DNA of 51,086 nt from a virus, in IMG/VR virus record IMGVR_UViG_3300034105_001609, positions 1-51,086 of that record, one strand, 5' to 3'. The position numbers and the translations under genes are program-made. Positions within the stretch are counted from its first letter, which is position 1. Each line of letters begins with the position of its first letter. Positions 1 to 7,536 of the stretch are shown piece after piece. A model generated the notes under the pieces. It was not told where the DNA came from. It worked only from the letters and a program-made list of their open reading frames with translations, and ran no database searches.

Positions 1-27
1 TTTACGAACTGCTGGTATGGTGTTGTA

Positions 28-588
28 TTACTCATGTGTGTATGTGTTGAAGTATGCTTTACCAAAACATCCTGACTCTGCAAGCTGAATCGTCTGACCC
101 TCCTTGCCGATCCATTGGTCAAGCTTTGCGCTTGTCAACTCAATTGGATGGCCGTCATGCGCTGGCACGTCAACCCATTCAAACAAGCGTATTGTCTTTG
201 CTGCATTTAATGCGTTTTCTATGATACGCTCAGGGTCATCTGTGTGTTGGAGGCAATTGTAAATCCAGCACTCATCGTAGCCTTCCTCATAGATGTCTTC
301 ACCGCGCACAACCAACGAATCAATGCCCTTCGCGGAATACCTGTCGTATGTCCAATCTGGATAATGCAACGGATCAACAACCAGTGAACGCGGTGCAAGG
401 TTGATCGACTTGAGCAACATCGACGTTGGCCCACCACCAATGTCAATAATCCTTGCACCTGCTACGTCAAACGAGTAGCCAACCTGCTTCAACCCCATGT
501 AGCGAGCGTAGACGTAGTGCTTCTGATCCTCGTCGAAGGTATTGCAGCAGTCTCCCCAGTATTGCGATTCAAATGTGTAGTCACTCAT
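28..588 (-). CDS. SAM-dependent methyltransferase-like protein
   Basis: A 186-residue protein with a class I methyltransferase core. Motif I is IDIGGGPTS at residues 48-56, followed by an acidic VDPLHY strand and a YNCLQHTDDPERII segment typical of small phage and sugar methyltransferases. The start at 588 was chosen because it lies one base past the stop of the upstream small gene; a start 63 nt earlier would overlap that gene. It follows a glycosyltransferase, so a sugar or glycan substrate is plausible but is inference. The family call is fairly firm and the substrate is unknown. Confidence 0.75.
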   Translation of the reverse strand: MSDYTFESQYWGDCCNTFDEDQKHYVYARYMGLKQVGYSFDVAGARIIDIGGGPTSMLLKSINLAPRSLVVDPLHYPDWTYDRYSAKGIDSLVVRGEDIYEEGYDECWIYNCLQHTDDPERIIENALNAAKTIRLFEWVDVPAHDGHPIELTSAKLDQWIGKEGQTIQLAESGCFGKAYFNTYTHE

Positions 589-589
589 G

Positions 590-820
590 TTATTCCCAAT
601 CTTCAACCGTTGTTTTAAGCTTGCGAAGCGTGCAGTCATCACCATCTGCAAGATGTCTGTTCTCTTCCAGCGTCTCTCGTATTGCAGCCTTTAGCGCATT
701 GATTTCCTCAATGGCGAATCCAAGTGATTGCTTGGCATCATCGCGTTCCTGTTTGAATTTGCCACACAGTGCAGCCCACTCTTCAACGTCTACAGCTTTA
801 ACATAATGTATGTCACTCAT
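590..820 (-). CDS. small coiled-coil protein
   Basis: A 76-residue acidic, Lys/Glu-rich protein, probably all helical, with heptad-like spacing in its second half. I recognise no family. Its ATG overlaps the TGA of the glycosyltransferase gene (ATGA), and its TAA lies one base before the methyltransferase ATG. It is therefore a translationally coupled middle gene of that three-gene set. Confidence 0.65.
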   Translation of the reverse strand: MSDIHYVKAVDVEEWAALCGKFKQERDDAKQSLGFAIEEINALKAAIRETLEENRHLADGDDCTLRKLKTTVEDWE

Positions 821-1932
821 ATAATGCTTGGGTAAAACCTTGTCATTGCGTCGATTCCGTTGCCATCAGCATACCATCCTTTGCCAGTGTAGACATCAAG
901 GACATCCTCGAAATACTTCTCATACATTGGCGCAACCTTCTCCAGTGTGAAGTTCTCACCGAACTTGCGGCAATCGTATGGGTTGATCTGGTCGATATTT
1001 GCGACCGCATCAACGAAGTCACCCATCGTGCGGCAGCGATAGCCTGTAATGCCATGCAGGTTATTCTCCGCGAATGATCCCCAATCGGTAGTTATGGTTG
1101 GTGTGCCAGATAACAGGTTCTCGATCTGAACTCCACCGAACGGTTCAACATACATCGATGGCAGGAACGATGCCTTGGCATTAGCCATGAGCTTCTTGCG
1201 TGTAGGAACATCTGCGTAGCCTACATACTCGACGTGCGAGGGTAGCTTGTAGCCTTCCTCCTTCTGTCCCGCGATGACCAGCTTGACTCCTGCTCGCTCC
1301 GTAGCCTGTATAGCGACATCAACACCTTTGCCGCTGTAGACCCTGCCGAGGTATAAGAAGTAGTCTTGCTTCGCGCTATTGTAGTCAAAGTCATCAACGT
1401 CAAAGTAGTTTGGGATCACTACGTCATACCAGTCTTGTCGGCAGCTACCAACCGATTGTAGACCGCAATACGCATGGTAGATGGCATAGCTCTCCCACAC
1501 CTTCCAACGCGCCCAGTGACCTCCTGCATACCCTATTCCCGGTTCTACAACGATTAAGTCATTGTGAGCGTCACATATCGGACGAACTCCAGACCCCCAA
1601 AATGGAAGAATAAAGTCGTTCTTTTTCTTTCTAAAACCAACTTCCCGAATGGCATTGGCATAGAACGTTTGGTAGGCATGGTCTCCAGTGTCGAACTTGA
1701 AGAACGTCTTGCGCCAATCGTGACTGCCATAGCTCTTAGCAAAATCATCGTTGGTAAGAACGCTAACGTGTTCAGTGCAGATAAGATCGGAATCCTCATG
1801 CCCGTAGTGGATAACCTCATGCCCTCGGTTGGTCATCATCTTGCCGAATTTAACTACCTTCTGCGTGTAGGCACAAGCGTTAAACTCTTTGCTTGTAACT
1901 GTGTGCGGTAATCCTAATATGTGGAATCTCAT
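817..1932 (-). CDS. GT4-type glycosyltransferase
   Basis: A 371-residue GT-B fold glycosyltransferase of the group 1/GT4 type. The C-terminal nucleotide-sugar half is clear: LYLGRVYSGKGVDVAIQA near 193-210 and the E-x7-E signature EPFGGVQIE at 263-271, followed by SGTP. The N-terminal acceptor domain is not specific enough to name a substrate. It sits downstream of the small terminase and upstream of a methyltransferase. Roles such as virion glycosylation or modification of host surface glycans are inference. Confidence 0.88.
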   Translation of the reverse strand: MRFHILGLPHTVTSKEFNACAYTQKVVKFGKMMTNRGHEVIHYGHEDSDLICTEHVSVLTNDDFAKSYGSHDWRKTFFKFDTGDHAYQTFYANAIREVGFRKKKNDFILPFWGSGVRPICDAHNDLIVVEPGIGYAGGHWARWKVWESYAIYHAYCGLQSVGSCRQDWYDVVIPNYFDVDDFDYNSAKQDYFLYLGRVYSGKGVDVAIQATERAGVKLVIAGQKEEGYKLPSHVEYVGYADVPTRKKLMANAKASFLPSMYVEPFGGVQIENLLSGTPTITTDWGSFAENNLHGITGYRCRTMGDFVDAVANIDQINPYDCRKFGENFTLEKVAPMYEKYFEDVLDVYTGKGWYADGNGIDAMTRFYPSII

Positions 1933-1933
1933 G

Positions 1934-2296
1934 TTATTTGTTTATTAGTTTTTCTCCGTCAGAGTAGTTACCTCGAAAAACCTCCTTGCCATCTTCGCAG
2001 ACGATGAACTTTGAAGGTTTGGTTGAATGATCCCATCTGGACGTAACTTTTTTTTTAGGTTTAACCTCAGTGCGGGTTAGCGCGTTATACATATCTGAAG
2101 ACGATGATCCAATGTGGAATGCAACCTTGGCATCGTAGATAGCCTCCTCCAGTGACAAAATATAACAATTGTCCTCCGTAGCATTGCGACGAAGTGCTTT
2201 AATGGTAGATTTGAGGTTGTCAATCTCGTCCTCGATTTCCATTGTATATGGTTTGCCAGCAAGTGTTTCTGCGGCAGTTTCAGTTGATAACTTCAT
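1934..2296 (-). CDS. hypothetical protein with coiled-coil segment
   Basis: A 120-residue protein with a predicted coiled-coil around residues 20-60 (IEDEIDNLKSTIKALRRN) and a basic C-terminal half containing KPKKK. No family recognised. It ends one base before the glycosyltransferase start, so the two are probably co-translated. It occupies the place directly after the small terminase where a large terminase would be expected, but it is far too short and has no ATPase motif. Confidence 0.6.
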   Translation of the reverse strand: MKLSTETAAETLAGKPYTMEIEDEIDNLKSTIKALRRNATEDNCYILSLEEAIYDAKVAFHIGSSSSDMYNALTRTEVKPKKKVTSRWDHSTKPSKFIVCEDGKEVFRGNYSDGEKLINK

Positions 2297-2320
2297 ATAA
2301 GGTAGATAATAGATAATGGA

Positions 2321-2794
2321 TCACTTCTTGCCCTGTTCCAGCGTAAGTGTCTCAGTGTTCTCCAGTTCGATAACTTCCACGTCACTGCCACGGGATGGGA
2401 TGTTGAATGATAATGTCAGGTTCTGGTTGTTGTTGGACTCAAGCTCGATCTTGTCGCCATACTTCTTTGGAGCGATTTTAGATGCAGCCCACTTAAGAGC
2501 GTCCATGCGTAGACGACCAATGCTTGCGTCATGCGAATCGAATGCTTCGTCAACAATCATCTCGGCGTAATAGTCTGCTTGCTTGACTCGCGCTTGCGTG
2601 TATTGCTGTCTAAAGCTTTCGTTACTTTCAAGCCATCGATAGATAGTTTTTTGTGCTGGCATATGATCATCGAGGATCATTTTTCTTAGTGTTTCACCAT
2701 GAGCAAGACGTTCACAAATCTCATCAACTAATACCTGAGTGTAAATTGTCGGTCTTCCACCTTTATTTTTCTCTTCTGTAACTTCTTCACTCAT
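2321..2794 (-). CDS. terS: terminase small subunit (Sf6-like)
   Basis: A 157-residue DNA-packaging recognition subunit. The N-terminus carries GRPTIYTQ and a helix-turn-helix (ICERLAHGETLRKM, then KTIYRWLESN), followed by the conserved block RLRMDALKWAASKIAPKKYGDK around residues 95-117, which is typical of the Sf6 gp1-like small terminase family. It would form a ring that binds the packaging site and loads the large terminase. The large terminase is not in this window. A strong sigma70-type promoter lies directly upstream. Confidence 0.85.
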   Translation of the reverse strand: MSEEVTEEKNKGGRPTIYTQVLVDEICERLAHGETLRKMILDDHMPAQKTIYRWLESNESFRQQYTQARVKQADYYAEMIVDEAFDSHDASIGRLRMDALKWAASKIAPKKYGDKIELESNNNQNLTLSFNIPSRGSDVEVIELENTETLTLEQGKK

Positions 2795-2800
2795 AAGTTA

Positions 2801-2829
2801 TTTATAATGCGGATAAAAGTTTTTGTCAA
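2801..2829 (-). promoter_or_regulatory. sigma70-type promoter before terS
   Basis: On the minus strand TTGACA (2829-2824) is separated by exactly 17 bases from TATAAA (2806-2801). This is a near-consensus sigma70 promoter, the best one I found. Transcription would begin about seven bases downstream, at or next to the A of the terS start codon at 2794, so the mRNA may be leaderless or nearly so. Confidence 0.7.
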
Positions 2830-2880
2830 AAAAGTCTTGACGGGTTAAGAATTATTAATTTAAAATTAGCTCCGCAGTGA

Positions 2881-3870
2881 TTAGTTGCTTGTTGTTTGTT
2901 GAAGCTGATTGTAATCAGCTATCAAATATGATTGTGGTATCTTAAATTGTATAAGTGGATCATTGGATTTACCGAATACCCTTAGTGCAAATTGCGGGTA
3001 TTGTTTTCTGAATCGTTTAATTTTAGTTTTGCTTCTTGAATCCATCCAGCCTTTGACTTCGTGATATTCTGTTGTGTTGTCGATTAAAGTTAATTCAAAA
3101 TCTGGAAGATAGGACATTGCCCCTCGTTTAATTCCTGTAAACCAGAATGTTTTTGGTTCGTGATTCCAGTCTTTTATTATTTGTTTTTCTTTAATTGATT
3201 GGAGCCAATTTGCGTGAGTTATTTCCCATGATGACCGAGCGTAGAATCTTTTGCCGCCTATTTCAGCCCATTGAGCTTTCCATGATCCTCGTTTTACATT
3301 AGGTGCGAGCGTTCCATATTTTTGAACTTTAGTTTTCATTGTTCTTTCCACTTGTTCTCTTGGAACTATTTTTCCTTTTTGCAACTTTGATAAATTATCT
3401 TTTACTTTTTGCGTGTGTGTTTTTCCGAGCATTCCTTTTGGATGACCATTTTCTTTTATGAATTGTTTTGATCTGTCGGAGATTTGTTTTTTCTGTTCTT
3501 CAGACCAAATTTGTTTTCCTTTATTTTTGTTTGGTTTTCCAATTCTTTGATCGTTTGCTTCTTTTAATTGATCTGAATATATTCCAATTCTAATTTTTGA
3601 TTGGTGTTGTTTGGCTGAATCTGATCTTGGTCTTACACCTCTTGGTGAAGTTACATTTAACTCGTTGGCTTTGCAGTGAATTGAAGCCATTGATCTTCCA
3701 ATATTATTAGCTAACACAGATATATCAAATACATTTTCTGGAGTGTTTTGATAGTAATGAATTAGCTTCTGTTTTTCTTGTTCAGACCAATGCTTTGGTT
3801 TTATGGAATATGATCCATCTGTGTTGAGTTGGTAGCCTTTAGCTGCGAGTTGATCTGGTGTCCAGTTCAT
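2881..3870 (-). CDS. homing-endonuclease-like protein, NUMOD plus PD-(D/E)XK
   Basis: A 329-residue protein of three parts. Residues 25-75 form a SANT/HTH-like DNA-binding region (HWSEQEKQKLIHYY). Residues 110-185 are basic and carry NUMOD3-like repeats (SEEQKKQISDRSK, GKTHTQKVKDNLSKLQKGK). Residues 205-300 are a nuclease domain with E216, D257 (YLPDFEL) and E271-V-K273 (EVKGW), the restriction-like catalytic pattern. The ATG at 3870 shares a base with the stop of the upstream zinc-ribbon gene (TAATG). Base use is more A/T-rich than in the replication genes. It is probably a freestanding mobile nuclease; a domesticated role is possible. Confidence 0.75.
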   Translation of the reverse strand: MNWTPDQLAAKGYQLNTDGSYSIKPKHWSEQEKQKLIHYYQNTPENVFDISVLANNIGRSMASIHCKANELNVTSPRGVRPRSDSAKQHQSKIRIGIYSDQLKEANDQRIGKPNKNKGKQIWSEEQKKQISDRSKQFIKENGHPKGMLGKTHTQKVKDNLSKLQKGKIVPREQVERTMKTKVQKYGTLAPNVKRGSWKAQWAEIGGKRFYARSSWEITHANWLQSIKEKQIIKDWNHEPKTFWFTGIKRGAMSYLPDFELTLIDNTTEYHEVKGWMDSRSKTKIKRFRKQYPQFALRVFGKSNDPLIQFKIPQSYLIADYNQLQQTTSN

Positions 3871-4025
3871 TAAAGGTAATCTTTTGGTTTTGGGTCTTCT
3901 GGTTGTTTGATTATCTTGCCGCACTTGTTGCATGAGCAGTGTCCATGGTCATCGACGTCCATTACTTCATTACAGCATTCTGGAACCTCTGGATACTCTG
4001 GCGGGTCATTCCAATAGTCGTTCAT
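3870..4025 (-). CDS. small zinc-ribbon-like protein
   Basis: A 51-residue protein read directly from the sequence. It has an acidic N-terminus (MNDYWNDPPEYPEVPE), then CC, then CSCNKCGK, a cysteine arrangement that could bind one zinc ion. Its TAA overlaps the ATG of the nuclease gene. This junction supports both starts. No family recognised. Confidence 0.6.
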   Translation of the reverse strand: MNDYWNDPPEYPEVPECCNEVMDVDDHGHCSCNKCGKIIKQPEDPKPKDYL

Positions 4026-4040
4026 ACATGATAAACTTTT

Positions 4041-4316
4041 TTAAAAATATCCACCATCATTCAACCCGTCTTCATTTTCAAATATGAACTTTTTAAGTCC
4101 TTTTTTTGCTTCTTGATGAGTTATGCGGTTTTTCTTTTTCATTTCAATTGACCACAATTCTTCAATCCAATTGAAGATATTATCTTGAATTATGTTAGTC
4201 ATAACATAATCGTAACCTTCCTTTTCAATATATTTTTTAAATTTGTCTGAATTCTTCCAATAAAATTCTCGTAAAAGGTCTAATTCATTCCAGCTTATTT
4301 TATATTCTTTCTTCAT
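4041..4316 (-). CDS. hypothetical protein, A/T-rich gene
   Basis: A 91-residue Lys/Glu/Tyr-rich, probably helical protein (MKKEYKISWNELDLLREFY). No family recognised. The ATG at 4316 was chosen because it follows the TAA of the preceding gene by four bases (TAAATATATG); in-frame starts further upstream overlap that gene. Its base composition is much more A/T-rich than the replication genes, as in the next two genes. Confidence 0.6.
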   Translation of the reverse strand: MKKEYKISWNELDLLREFYWKNSDKFKKYIEKEGYDYVMTNIIQDNIFNWIEELWSIEMKKKNRITHQEAKKGLKKFIFENEDGLNDGGYF

Positions 4317-4320
4317 ATAT

Positions 4321-4605
4321 TTATTCATCATCCCAAGTCCAAACATCATTTACATCTGTCAATTCTTCATATACTGAACTATTTTCTGAACAGGCTTTTT
4401 CAATTGCTAATTCCATAGCTTGTCGCGCAATCGCGCATTGGTCGCCTTCATGCAACATATCGCTTACCGAAATTATTGCTAAAATTCTTTGATCGGAAAA
4501 TATTTCAGAGAACATTTTCTTCATTGCATCAACATATTCGTTAGCCATGCAATTAGAAAGTTGTTCGATTAGTTCTTTTTTTTGTTGTTTTTGTTTAGTG
4601 TTCAT
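4321..4605 (-). CDS. hypothetical protein
   Basis: A 94-residue, probably helical protein with an acidic C-terminus (DVNDVWTWDDE). No family recognised. The start is preceded by the recurrent A/T-rich motif AATAAATAAATAT rather than a Shine-Dalgarno sequence, and 15-30 bases further upstream by a 7 bp hairpin (4630-4636 with 4649-4655). Confidence 0.55.
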   Translation of the reverse strand: MNTKQKQQKKELIEQLSNCMANEYVDAMKKMFSEIFSDQRILAIISVSDMLHEGDQCAIARQAMELAIEKACSENSSVYEELTDVNDVWTWDDE

Positions 4606-4738
4606 ATATTTATTTATTGTTTATGAGAGGCACAGTTTTTATGTAGTTACTGTGCTGGCACTATGATAACCAGATGTAACCCCGCCAAGGGACATCCGCT
4701 ACATTGCCACGTCATTGCTCTCAAATTCATTAAAATTG

Positions 4739-4765
4739 TGGCTGTGGTTTTTGGGGTCACAGCCA
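4739..4765 (-). terminator. hairpin after SSB-like gene, weak terminator
   Basis: An 8 bp perfect stem (4739-4746 with 4758-4765, TGGCTGTG/CACAGCCA) in the 209-base gap between the SSB-like gene and the next gene. On the minus strand it is followed by CAATTTTA, a short U-poor tail. It is probably a weak terminator or processing site. The rest of the gap holds no convincing gene. Confidence 0.35.
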
Positions 4766-4814
4766 ACCCCCTTTGCCCCTGCTTGCTGAAGAGTGTCAGT
4801 TAGCGAGGAAAGTA

Positions 4815-5090
4815 TCAGAATGGGATATCGTCTCCGTTGTCGTCTTGTTTGCGTCCTTCATACTTAGGCTTTGCTGGCGCAGATTTGACCTGTGGCGCGT
4901 TTTGTTGCTGCTTGGGCTTGACTGACAAGCTAAAGAACTTCTTGCCGTCCTTCTTTGATTCCTTGACCCATGCATTGAGGTAGTATTCTACGCCCTCGAC
5001 GTTGACGCTGCCGTTGTAATCGGCGTGACTATCTTGTTCTTTACGTTCGTTTTTGAAGAGCGATCCGCGATTAGTGTTATCGTATTCCAT
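4815..5090 (-). CDS. SSB-like single-stranded DNA-binding protein
   Basis: A 91-residue protein starting MEYDNTNRGSLFKNERK, followed by a small beta-rich region (DYNGSVNVEGVEYYLNAWV) of the DUF736/SSB-like type. A flexible Gln/Pro/Lys linker leads to an acidic tip ending DDIPF, the hallmark C-terminal partner-binding tail of bacterial SSB. It probably coats single-stranded DNA and recruits replication or recombination proteins. The ATG at 5090 follows the upstream stop by two bases (TAAATATG); an earlier in-frame start would overlap that gene. Confidence 0.7.
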   Translation of the reverse strand: MEYDNTNRGSLFKNERKEQDSHADYNGSVNVEGVEYYLNAWVKESKKDGKKFFSLSVKPKQQQNAPQVKSAPAKPKYEGRKQDDNGDDIPF

Positions 5091-5092
5091 AT

Positions 5093-5293
5093 TTATTGTT
5101 GTTCTTGTTGTTGCTTTGGTTTCTGCCATAGTTCCATTCCTTTATCGGAATTCACAAGGCAAATCTCTTTGTTGTTTGCTTCAGCGTCTTTGATGACGTT
5201 ATCAAGCATCCATTTTTCTCTTGGGAGCTTGTATCCATCCGTTAGCTGGATGAAACCATGCTCCTTTGCATATTCGTTTGTTTCAATTCTCAT
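5093..5293 (-). CDS. hypothetical protein
   Basis: A 66-residue protein (MRIETNEYAKEHGFIQL) with a mixed alpha/beta look and a Gln-rich C-terminal tail. No family recognised. It overlaps the preceding gene by 11 bases (ATGAGAATTGA), which supports coupled translation. Confidence 0.55.
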   Translation of the reverse strand: MRIETNEYAKEHGFIQLTDGYKLPREKWMLDNVIKDAEANNKEICLVNSDKGMELWQKPKQQQEQQ

Positions 5294-5480
5294 TTTCGTT
5301 GTTGGTTGATTTTGTAGGCAGGCTATGGAGCTTGCATCCTCCTGAGTAAATGTAAACGCCTTCCATACCCATGTAGCCTGCTCCGTATTCGTTATCCATG
5401 ACTGGACAAGTGCAACCTGCGTCTATTGCCGCCTTGCTGCCGGGGTTTGGATTAGTCTGACCAGCAATCAAAGCTTCCAT
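5283..5480 (-). CDS. small Cys-rich phage protein
   Basis: A 65-residue protein with the pattern NPNPGSKAAIDAGCTCPVMDNEYGAG, ending in CKLH. I recognise this as a widespread small phage protein of unknown function; the three cysteines and a histidine could bind a metal. The ATG at 5480 begins just before the conserved part. Earlier in-frame starts at 5516 and 5534 would increase the overlap with the previous gene. Confidence 0.6.
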   Translation of the reverse strand: MEALIAGQTNPNPGSKAAIDAGCTCPVMDNEYGAGYMGMEGVYIYSGGCKLHSLPTKSTNNENEN

Positions 5481-5679
5481 TGTAGATGTAGTTGTCTTCG
5501 TTCTTGGTTTCTTCATAGGAAAATGATTGTCCAACCATGCCGTGGATGCCGCATAGTTTCTTGATTGTCGATTCGTTGAGCCACTTGACTGATGTAATGC
5601 AGAAGTTCCCCCATTCGTGCGTCCCTCGGTCGTTCTTGTTTATTGATCCCTCGATGGTGATTGTATTGAGTAATTTCAT
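5452..5679 (-). CDS. hypothetical protein
   Basis: A 75-residue protein (MKLLNTITIEGSINKN), apparently beta-rich, with two cysteines and an acidic C-terminus. No family recognised. Its start is preceded by CCAATAAATATATACATC, one of the recurrent A/T-rich start motifs. Its end overlaps the next gene by 29 bases in another frame. Confidence 0.5.
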   Translation of the reverse strand: MKLLNTITIEGSINKNDRGTHEWGNFCITSVKWLNESTIKKLCGIHGMVGQSFSYEETKNEDNYIYNGSFDCWSD

Positions 5680-5727
5680 TTTGATGTATATATTTATTGG
5701 ATGTGAGAAAATGTTTTTATTAGTTGT

Positions 5728-5748
5728 GAGCGGGGATAGAACCCGCTC
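5728..5748 (-). other. 7 bp hairpin resembling a tRNA T-arm
   Basis: On the minus strand GAGCGGG-TTCTATC-CCCGCTC forms a perfect 7 bp stem with a 7-base loop beginning TTC, ten bases after the stop of the small gene at 5758. It resembles a T-arm, and short flanks (AGTTTTGA upstream, TCACAACT downstream) could pair at 7 of 8 positions like an acceptor stem. There is no D-arm or anticodon arm, so it is not a tRNA gene. It may be a 3' end stabiliser. Confidence 0.35.
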
Positions 5749-5757
5749 GTTAGTTGA

Positions 5758-5937
5758 TTAGCCATTCATCCACTCTTCAAAACTTTTTAGAGGTTCACCA
5801 TTACGGGTAATGTCTCCACCTTTCCCGTCATTTGCACATTCAAGATATGTTTTATAGCGATCATTCAATGTCCCGTTGTATCGAGTAATTGTGATTTGTG
5901 GTTGGAAGCTTCCGTCTTTGTTTATTCCTGTTTTCAT
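5758..5937 (-). CDS. small hypothetical protein, 59 residues
   Basis: Direct translation gives MKTGINKDGSFQPQITITRY..., ending KSFEEWMNG. The composition is convincing for a folded small protein, and the start follows AATAAAAAATACATACATACATC-like DNA seen before other starts. No family recognised. It fills what would otherwise be a gap between 5679 and 6006. Confidence 0.55.
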   Translation of the reverse strand: MKTGINKDGSFQPQITITRYNGTLNDRYKTYLECANDGKGGDITRNGEPLKSFEEWMNG

Positions 5938-6005
5938 TTGATGTATGTATGTATTTTTTATTCGCTCGGCATCGTGCCTTGCTTGGGAATGAATCTACAG
6001 CATCA

Positions 6006-6251
6006 TCAAAACGGGTCAACATTATTTTCAAAAAAAGCATCCCACTCGGCAACCGCATCAACACTGGGTTTCCTGTCGCATTGGTCATCTGAACCGCTTG
6101 TAGATTCGCTGAAATATTTTTCATAGATTATTCTTGCCTCTTGATAGTTTTTCTCAGCGAGCGCAAATCGAGACTGGATGCCGCTCTCCCAGATTCCAGT
6201 GCTTGTTTCGAGAAGCATTAGGCAATGCTCGTATGCGTCATCTTTATTCAT
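6006..6251 (-). CDS. hypothetical helical protein
   Basis: An 81-residue mostly helical protein (MNKDDAYEHCLMLLETS) ending in an acidic, aromatic tail (WDAFFENNVDPF). Its ATG at 6251 overlaps the last codons of the helicase gene (ATGAATAA) and has a good Shine-Dalgarno, GAGGAGAT. The position directly behind the helicase suggests a replication accessory role, which is inference only. Confidence 0.6.
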   Translation of the reverse strand: MNKDDAYEHCLMLLETSTGIWESGIQSRFALAEKNYQEARIIYEKYFSESTSGSDDQCDRKPSVDAVAEWDAFFENNVDPF

Positions 6252-7536
6252 GTATCTCCTCAAAGCGTGAGATGTCTCCACGCATTTTCACTGGAACAAA
6301 AACATCTCGTTGACCCCGGCGATTTTTGTCTATCCTGATGCGAGATGTTGGTTGTGCTGGTGCTGTCTTGCGGAAGCTTGGAGTCTCCTTCTTCTTGTCG
6401 TCTGGATGGGAGATGATGAGGAGAAAATCTGTGTGATGGCCGATTGCTCTGGACTCCCGCACTGCGCCATCGTCGTTGAGTTGCGATGCCGTCAAGACCA
6501 CGGAATTTGTTTTCAGTGCCGTCAGCTTCAGCCTGCGTGATAGCTCGCTAACCGCCTGCTCCCTGTTGTCGGCGTTAGGCATCGTCACAATTTGTAGGTA
6601 ATCGACCACAATTACCTCAGCCTTGCCAAGTGATGCGAGCCTCTGAGCCTCGGCAATGATCTCGCCAACTTCAGACAGATCATCGCGGATAGTGAGCTTC
6701 ATCTTCATCAATTGGCCGATTGCGTTTGATACGTCCTTGGCAGTGGCAACGCTGCGCCAATCGGTGACAGAACTTAGTTCGCGCATTGGAACAATTGTCT
6801 TTCCAATCAGATTGCAAGCCATTCGTTGCAGGATGGACTTCGCAGGCATTTCAAGGCTGAAGATGGTGACTGCCTTGCCATCGAGTAGTGCGTTGAGTGC
6901 AGCTTGGTAGAGAAGGATTGATTTGCCTCCACTGGTTTGCGCTCCAACAACCATCATCTCGCCACGTCTCATGCCTCCTCCAAGGAGCTTGTCAACCTTC
7001 GGAATTCCAGTCTTGAAGTTTTCGAGTGGTGCATTGTTTTCCAGATCGTCAAGGAAATCGCTCAGATGCTCCTTTACGCCTTTGCACATGGTCTCTGGCT
7101 GGATTGCATTAGCCAGCGATTCCGCGATGGCAGAGAGGTCTGCACGCATCGCGCAAACGTCATCGTGTGCATCGTCCCAAGTTTTGATGGCATCTCTGTA
7201 GCCTTTTGCCTTGAGAAGTTGTGAGCGATAGTCAGCGGCAGTCTCAACGCACATAGCACCGGGAGAGATGAACATCGTCTTGAGGATTTCAATTACTCCT
7301 TCCCTGCCTCCAGCGGCATTGAGCTTGCCAGTGGTTTCGAGGTCAGAGATTGCTCCAAGCATATTTGTTGAACCAGTGCGCTGATAAACACGTTCTAATG
7401 CGCTAAATATCAGCTTATGTTGCTCAAATGCGAATAGGTCAGAGTGCCAAGCGAGGTGCGGTAGAACCTCTGGATCGATTGCGATTAGTGATAGTGCCGC
7501 CTTTTCTGCGGTAACTGCGATAGGTAGTGATTTCAT
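6244..7536 (-). CDS. dnaB: DnaB-type replicative helicase
   Basis: A 430-residue hexameric RecA-fold helicase that would unwind the fork 5' to 3'. Residues 8-110 resemble the DnaB N-terminal domain. Walker A is GAQTSGGKS at 198-206, SLEMPAKSILQRM follows at about 227-239, and Walker B with the DnaB signature is VIVVDYLQIV at about 308-317. The length matches the family. A strong GGAGGAG ribosome site precedes the ATG, which follows the methyltransferase stop directly. With the DUF1376 protein and the SSB-like protein it forms the replication set. Confidence 0.92.
   Translation of the reverse strand: MKSLPIAVTAEKAALSLIAIDPEVLPHLAWHSDLFAFEQHKLIFSALERVYQRTGSTNMLGAISDLETTGKLNAAGGREGVIEILKTMFISPGAMCVETAADYRSQLLKAKGYRDAIKTWDDAHDDVCAMRADLSAIAESLANAIQPETMCKGVKEHLSDFLDDLENNAPLENFKTGIPKVDKLLGGGMRRGEMMVVGAQTSGGKSILLYQAALNALLDGKAVTIFSLEMPAKSILQRMACNLIGKTIVPMRELSSVTDWRSVATAKDVSNAIGQLMKMKLTIRDDLSEVGEIIAEAQRLASLGKAEVIVVDYLQIVTMPNADNREQAVSELSRRLKLTALKTNSVVLTASQLNDDGAVRESRAIGHHTDFLLIISHPDDKKKETPSFRKTAPAQPTSRIRIDKNRRGQRDVFVPVKMRGDISRFEEIHE

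Noticed and set aside
28-651. Longer start for the methyltransferase at 651
   Set aside because: It would overlap the upstream small gene by about 60 bases; the ATG at 588 sits directly after that gene's stop.
5728-5805. tRNA gene
   Set aside because: Only a T-arm and a partial acceptor stem can be drawn; D-arm and anticodon arm are missing and the 5' part lies in a coding region.
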